Below, in pieces: positions 60,731-64,000 of a stretch of 64,000 nt of DNA (its first letter is position 1; the number at the start of each line of letters is the position of its first letter). The notes under the pieces are model-generated. The model ran no database searches. It was not told where the DNA came from and was given only the letters and a program-made list of their open reading frames with translations. A program made the translations under genes and the position numbers. Source of the stretch: Marisa cornuarietis. Taxonomy: Eukaryota > Mollusca > Gastropoda > Architaenioglossa > Ampullariidae. The stretch lies in the NCBI GenBank assembly GCA_004794655.1, contig SMMW01000147.1, positions 1,796,001 through 1,860,000 of the forward strand, written 5' to 3'.

Positions 60731-62663
60731 CAATGACAATGACAATGACAATGACAATGACCAACTTTATTTATCCCAGTGGGCAATTTGAATGTGGGCA
60801 TGTGCTCTAGTTCAACAGTGACTGGCAAAAACAAAAACAAAACATGTATCTCTATATAGATTTAAAAAAAAAACTTACAGGGAAATCAAGTATACACATA
60901 CAACATCACACACGCGCACACACACCACTGACAGCTCATCTAACATTAAGCAGCTGGACTGCAGATGGCACAAATGATTTTAGGTGTCTGTTACTCTTAC
61001 ATATAGGCATGGCATAACGTTTACCTGAGCTTAATAATAAAAATTCTTTTGTTAATACATGATCAGGTAATGATAAAATGCATGAGGCTTTCCGTACTAT
61101 TTGCTGGTTACAAAAAGAGGCTAAATCCCTCTGTCTGATACCAATTATCTTAGAGCAGATGTTAACAACACTGTTCAGACTATTCCTATCATGGACAGAG
61201 AGATTGCGAAACCAGCAGACAAATGAGAAAGATAGAAGACTCTCAATGAATGACTGGTAAAAACGGCCTAATATTACTTGACTAACTGAAAAACTCTTTA
61301 ATTTATGCAAAAGATACATTCTTTGTTGGCCACGTTTAACAATGTGTTCGGTGTTTAAGTTCCATTTGAGCTGGCTATCAAAAATAGTTCCCAGATACCT
61401 GAAGGAGTTAACAACTTCAACAGGTTTACTATGAATCACACTGGGAATAACAAAATCCTCTTTGATCTTCCTAAAGTCTATAACTATTTCTTTAGTCTTA
61501 TCTACATTCAACTCTAAAAAGTTATCATCACACCACTGTACAAAATTCGTTAAGGCATTGCCATGATCTGTTGTGTGTTCCTGTAAAAGAGTCAACAATG
61601 CAGTGTCATCAGAGAACTTGATGAGGTAGCTATTCTCCTCCATGCTTCTGCAGCTGTCAGTGTACATGATAAATAACAAGGGTGACAGACAACAACCCTG
61701 TGGGGAGCCAGTGCTTGTAAAAACTGTGTCAGAATAATTACTATTAACATAAACCCTCTGCTGTCTACAAGTCAAAAAATCCACTATCCATAAAACCAGT
61801 TGATGTGGCAGGTCAAAATCAAAAATCAGTCTCGAAGCCAGAAGGTGTGGTTGCACTGTATTGAATGCAGAACTAAAATCTGCGAAGAGTAATCTGGCAT
61901 GTGACTTGGGGTTTTCTAAATGTTTATACAGTGTGTTCAGAATGAATAACTTGGCATCGTCAACACCCCTCGTCTTCCTGTATGCAAATTGCAGTGGGTC
62001 CAGTTTACTCTCTACAGATGTTAAGATGAGACTTTTTACAATTTTCTCAAAGGTTTTCATTACAAGGGAGGTTAAAGCTATTGGCCGAAAATCATTGGGT
62101 TGGCTGGGGTTAGGTTTTTTAGGGAGAGGGACGATGTTAGACAGTTTCCAGAGTGCTGGAATGTGCCCTGAGTCGAGAGAGAGTTGAAAAAGATGTTGAA
62201 ACACTCCTCCCAACTGAACAGCACAGAAGTGCAGGACACGCCCACAAATCCCATCAGGCCCCTGTGACTTGTTGACCTTGACCCGCTTAAGCATTTCCGT
62301 CACACCGACTTGAGAAATGACAATGTTGTTATCTAACACCAGCGACTGTTTAAGTTCCCTAACTCTTTCAGAAAAATCATGGTTGTCGAAGCGTGCATAG
62401 AAGTTATTTAAAACATTTGGCAAGTCCTGGTCGCTCACGCCGTTGAGTTTGACTGATTTTCTAGTGCAGACCATCTTTTGATTAACAGAAGCCATGGACT
62501 TAATCCCCTGCCAGGCATAACGAAGGTCACCGGCACAATAACGAAGCTCTATCTTGTCTTTATAATCTCTTTTCGCTCTTTTGATCGCGGCCCTTACATC
62601 TCTGTTCGCAGATCTTTTTGCCAGGGTATCGCCGGTAAAATAGATACGCTTTTTCTTTGCACG
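60731..62663 (-). mobile_element. 5'-truncated LINE (jockey-superfamily-like), antisense in receptor intron 2
   Basis: A non-LTR retrotransposon, about 1.93 kb. On the minus strand its 3' end reads CCCACTGGGATAAATAAAGT followed by four or five TCATTG repeats (60731-60760), a typical LINE tail with a simple repeat in place of poly-A. The coding frame is open from the 5' truncation point (TGA at 62666-62664 closes it upstream) to 60936. No target-site duplication was found by eye. It is the least decayed element in the window. Confidence 0.9.
60936..62663 (-). CDS. LINE ORF2 C-terminal part: reverse transcriptase
   Basis: An RNA-dependent DNA polymerase that copies the element's RNA at a nicked target. 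The frame is open over about 575 codons; the first Met is at 62495, giving 519 residues. Counting from that Met, RT landmarks are SQGPDGICG (77-85), FRPIALTS (136-143), LFADFSSAF with motif A Asp206, GSPQGCCLSPLLF (263-275) and KFSDDTALL with the catalytic pair Asp296-Asp297, followed by the FLELNVDKTKEIVIDF thumb region. Upstream of the Met the frame continues KRAKRDYKDKIELRYCAGD, the usual linker before RT. The endonuclease domain is missing through 5' truncation. There are no internal stops, so the copy is young. Motif C reads FSDD, where FADD is commoner. The layout suggests a CR1/L2/Rex1-type element, but clade assignment is tentative. Confidence 0.88.
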   Translation of the reverse strand, partial: RAKKKRIYFTGDTLAKRSANRDVRAAIKRAKRDYKDKIELRYCAGDLRYAWQGIKSMASVNQKMVCTRKSVKLNGVSDQDLPNVLNNFYARFDNHDFSERVRELKQSLVLDNNIVISQVGVTEMLKRVKVNKSQGPDGICGRVLHFCAVQLGGVFQHLFQLSLDSGHIPALWKLSNIVPLPKKPNPSQPNDFRPIALTSLVMKTFEKIVKSLILTSVESKLDPLQFAYRKTRGVDDAKLFILNTLYKHLENPKSHARLLFADFSSAFNTVQPHLLASRLIFDFDLPHQLVLWIVDFLTCRQQRVYVNSNYSDTVFTSTGSPQGCCLSPLLFIMYTDSCRSMEENSYLIKFSDDTALLTLLQEHTTDHGNALTNFVQWCDDNFLELNVDKTKEIVIDFRKIKEDFVIPSVIHSKPVEVVNSFRYLGTIFDSQLKWNLNTEHIVKRGQQRMYLLHKLKSFSVSQVILGRFYQSFIESLLSFSFVCWFRNLSVHDRNSLNSVVNICSKIIGIRQRDLASFCNQQIVRKASCILSLPDHVLTKEFLLLSSGKRYAMPICKSNRHLKSFVPSAVQLLNVR

Positions 62664-62690
62664 TCACCATCATTCTTCTGCCCCTTTCCT

Positions 62691-62760
62691 ACCCCCCCCC
62701 CACACACACACTCATCTACCCTCCACACAGCCACATATAGACACATACAGACACATTGCA
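62691..62760. repeat. Poly-C, (CA)n and CACATA-type repeat
   Basis: A CCCCCCCCC run and (CA)n, then CACATATAGACACATACAGA-type degenerate repeats, just beyond the LINE's truncated 5' end. Confidence 0.7.
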
Positions 62761-63229
62761 ATGTTTCACTTAATATCGTTTGATAACACATATTATAAGA
62801 GTTTTTTAATCAGTGATTTAACTATAAAAACACAATATTGTCGAATTTTGTCGGTGAACTTCAACTGCTGTCATCAGCATGGGACTAATTATACTTAGAG
62901 GGAAATTAGTCATAGAGAGAATAGAATTTGTCACGCATGAATACAGAACATGGGTCTAAGAGAAATCGTGTTTATCAAGCACGACTACAGTCGGTGCAGT
63001 TTACAACGAGGAATAAGCGGGGAATAAGCAACCTATCATTCTCTAGGTGTTCGCTGAAAGTGTGCGACTATAGAGCATGTTGTCTCGGGGGGTGGGGGGA
63101 GAGGTTTTTTTCCGGGAAGCAATCTACCCAGGCAGAAATGAGTAAATATGTCTTCTTTCAATAAAATTTTAAGGCAGTCCAAAGAGAGGGTTGGGTTCTA
63201 CATTTGTCATACTTTACCTTGAGCCATTG
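62761..63229. other. Receptor intron 2, nothing identified
   Basis: Intron sequence between the LINE and the minisatellite. No element recognised. Confidence 0.5.
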
Positions 63230-63538
63230 AGACCATGATGACGACACGATATCATAGGTTGGATAACTGGTTGACAACAATGACGCCTTAATAAATGGTT
63301 GAAAACAACGATGTGTGGATAACTGTTTGACAACAGTGACGTTATGGATAACTGGTTGAGAACAGTGTCGTGTGGATAACTAGTTGACATTGACATGAGG
63401 GTAACTGGTTGACAACAGTGACGTTATGGATAACTGGTTGAGAACATTGACGTGTGGGTAACTGGTTGACAACAATGACGCGTGGATAACTGGTTGACAA
63501 CAATGACGCGTGGATAACTGGTTCACAACATTGACATG
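63230..63538 (+). repeat. Minisatellite, about 28-bp unit, adjoining receptor exon 3
   Basis: About eleven tandem copies of GGATAACTGGTTGACAACAA followed by TGACGCGT. The last three are nearly identical (28-bp spacing, TGGATAAC at 63483 and 63511); the earlier ones are looser and 28-30 bp long. The final unit ends at about 63538, seven bases before the exon 3 acceptor (TACACAG). Each unit contains TTGAC, which fits the loose animal branch-point consensus YTNAY. Confidence 0.93.
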
Positions 63539-63545
63539 TACACAG

Positions 63546-63650
63546 TTAACCAAGGAAGACGTCAACGTGGGACCAGCGGGCTGTAAAACCCTCTACTATA
63601 TGGGCAACGTCTTCGCCATTTTCTCCAACTGGATTCTTGTCCTCATGACG
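63546..63650 (+). CDS. Class A GPCR, third coding exon (ECL1 and TM3)
   Basis: A 105-nt exon, phase 0 at both ends, encoding residues 135-169. It starts LTKEDVNVG (first extracellular loop), then PAGCKTLYY, where C147 is the expected Cys 3.25 that forms the conserved disulfide to loop 2. TM3 follows: MGNVFAIFSNWILVLMT. The donor is ACG|GTAAGT, near perfect. The DRY-type motif that ends TM3 would lie in the next exon, beyond the window or after 63651. The exon follows exon 2 in phase, giving the right TM2-ECL1-TM3 order and spacing. The acceptor is unusual: there is no polypyrimidine tract, only minisatellite sequence and TACACAG. Confidence 0.88.
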
Positions 63651-64000
63651 GTAAGTCGACCTCTGACTGGAAATCTATTCCCCTCCCCCGCCAAAGTCTC
63701 TTCTTGAGCACTCACCGCCCGCTGTCATTCCCATACTGAAAGTGCGTATCACATGTCTTCCGCGTTCTAGGAGTCTCATGTCGATTTTTTGTTTAACCTT
63801 ATAATTTATTTTTTGTTTCCTTTTTCCTTTTTCTTTTCCATGATGCTTGCCTTGATTGTTTTTCCCTCGCGCTGCTTCCAGTTACAGCCATGCATGTGTG
63901 AGAGTAAAGTTGGGCTGTAGGAGGAAAGAGGACACTTTAAACTGTACGAGATAAGCCATCCAATGGATGTTTATATTATCATTTAAACATCACAATGCTT
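63651..64000. other. Receptor intron 3 (start), open at window edge
   Basis: It begins with a strong donor. A pyrimidine-rich stretch (63785-63840) is present, but no further exon encoding TM3 end or TM4 is seen before the window ends. Confidence 0.6.

Noticed and set aside
61861..62187. Plus-strand 108-codon frame inside the LINE
   Set aside because: Shadow of the intact reverse-transcriptase frame on the other strand.
63230..63538. Possible CRISPR-like spacing in the 28-bp array
   Set aside because: No spacers; contiguous tandem units inside an animal intron.

Overview
The window looks like animal nuclear DNA, most likely from a mollusc and probably a gastropod. It has no bacterial-style gene packing. 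Open frames are short, exons are separated by multi-kilobase introns, microsatellites are abundant (CA/GT, GAT, CT), and much of the rest is transposon debris. The taxon call is inference from the style of the receptor gene, the tRNA-derived SINEs and the Tc1, Harbinger and LINE relics. I could not compare against any database.

Genes. The only gene I can assemble with confidence is the 5' part of a class A (rhodopsin-type) G-protein-coupled receptor on the + strand. Its three coding exons (52845-53142, 60540-60648, 63546-63650) join in frame and encode a glycosylated N-terminal tail, TM1, TM2 and TM3. The gene continues past the right edge. Its start codon lies just behind a splice acceptor, so at least one 5' UTR exon is upstream. 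Three exon-like, splice-flanked but non-coding or short segments on the same strand (29265-29421, 38519-38716, 48834-48899) are candidates. On the - strand a 345-nt phase 0-0 exon (40014-40358) encodes part of an unrecognised extracellular, cysteine-containing protein. Weaker - strand coding candidates lie at 44335-44501 and 50809-51027.

Mobile elements. A 756-bp PIF/Harbinger deletion derivative has perfect terminal inverted repeats and a TAA target duplication (14280-15035). There are three copies of one palindromic-ended MITE family (12978, 15388, 28942). Two copies of one tRNA-derived SINE (40381, 47851) lie in the same orientation. A LINE with an intact 519-residue reverse transcriptase (60731-62663) sits antisense in receptor intron 2, and a small relative lies at 42230-42600. 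Receptor intron 1 holds a decayed Tc1-like transposase (55860-56580) and a decayed LINE reverse transcriptase (56940-58140).

Tandem repeats. A minisatellite at 24850-26230 has a 56-bp unit organised into higher-order blocks. A second at 21640-22010 has a 177-bp super-repeat. A third at 63230-63538 ends only 7 bp before receptor exon 3 and supplies the region where the branch point and polypyrimidine tract should be.

Layout. 1-12.9 kb: no recognisable gene. 13-15.7 kb: MITE and Harbinger cluster. 16-29 kb: minisatellites and microsatellites. 29-52 kb: scattered exon candidates, SINEs, a LINE fragment and long GT/CA tracts. 52.8-63.7 kb: the receptor gene with transposon-filled introns.
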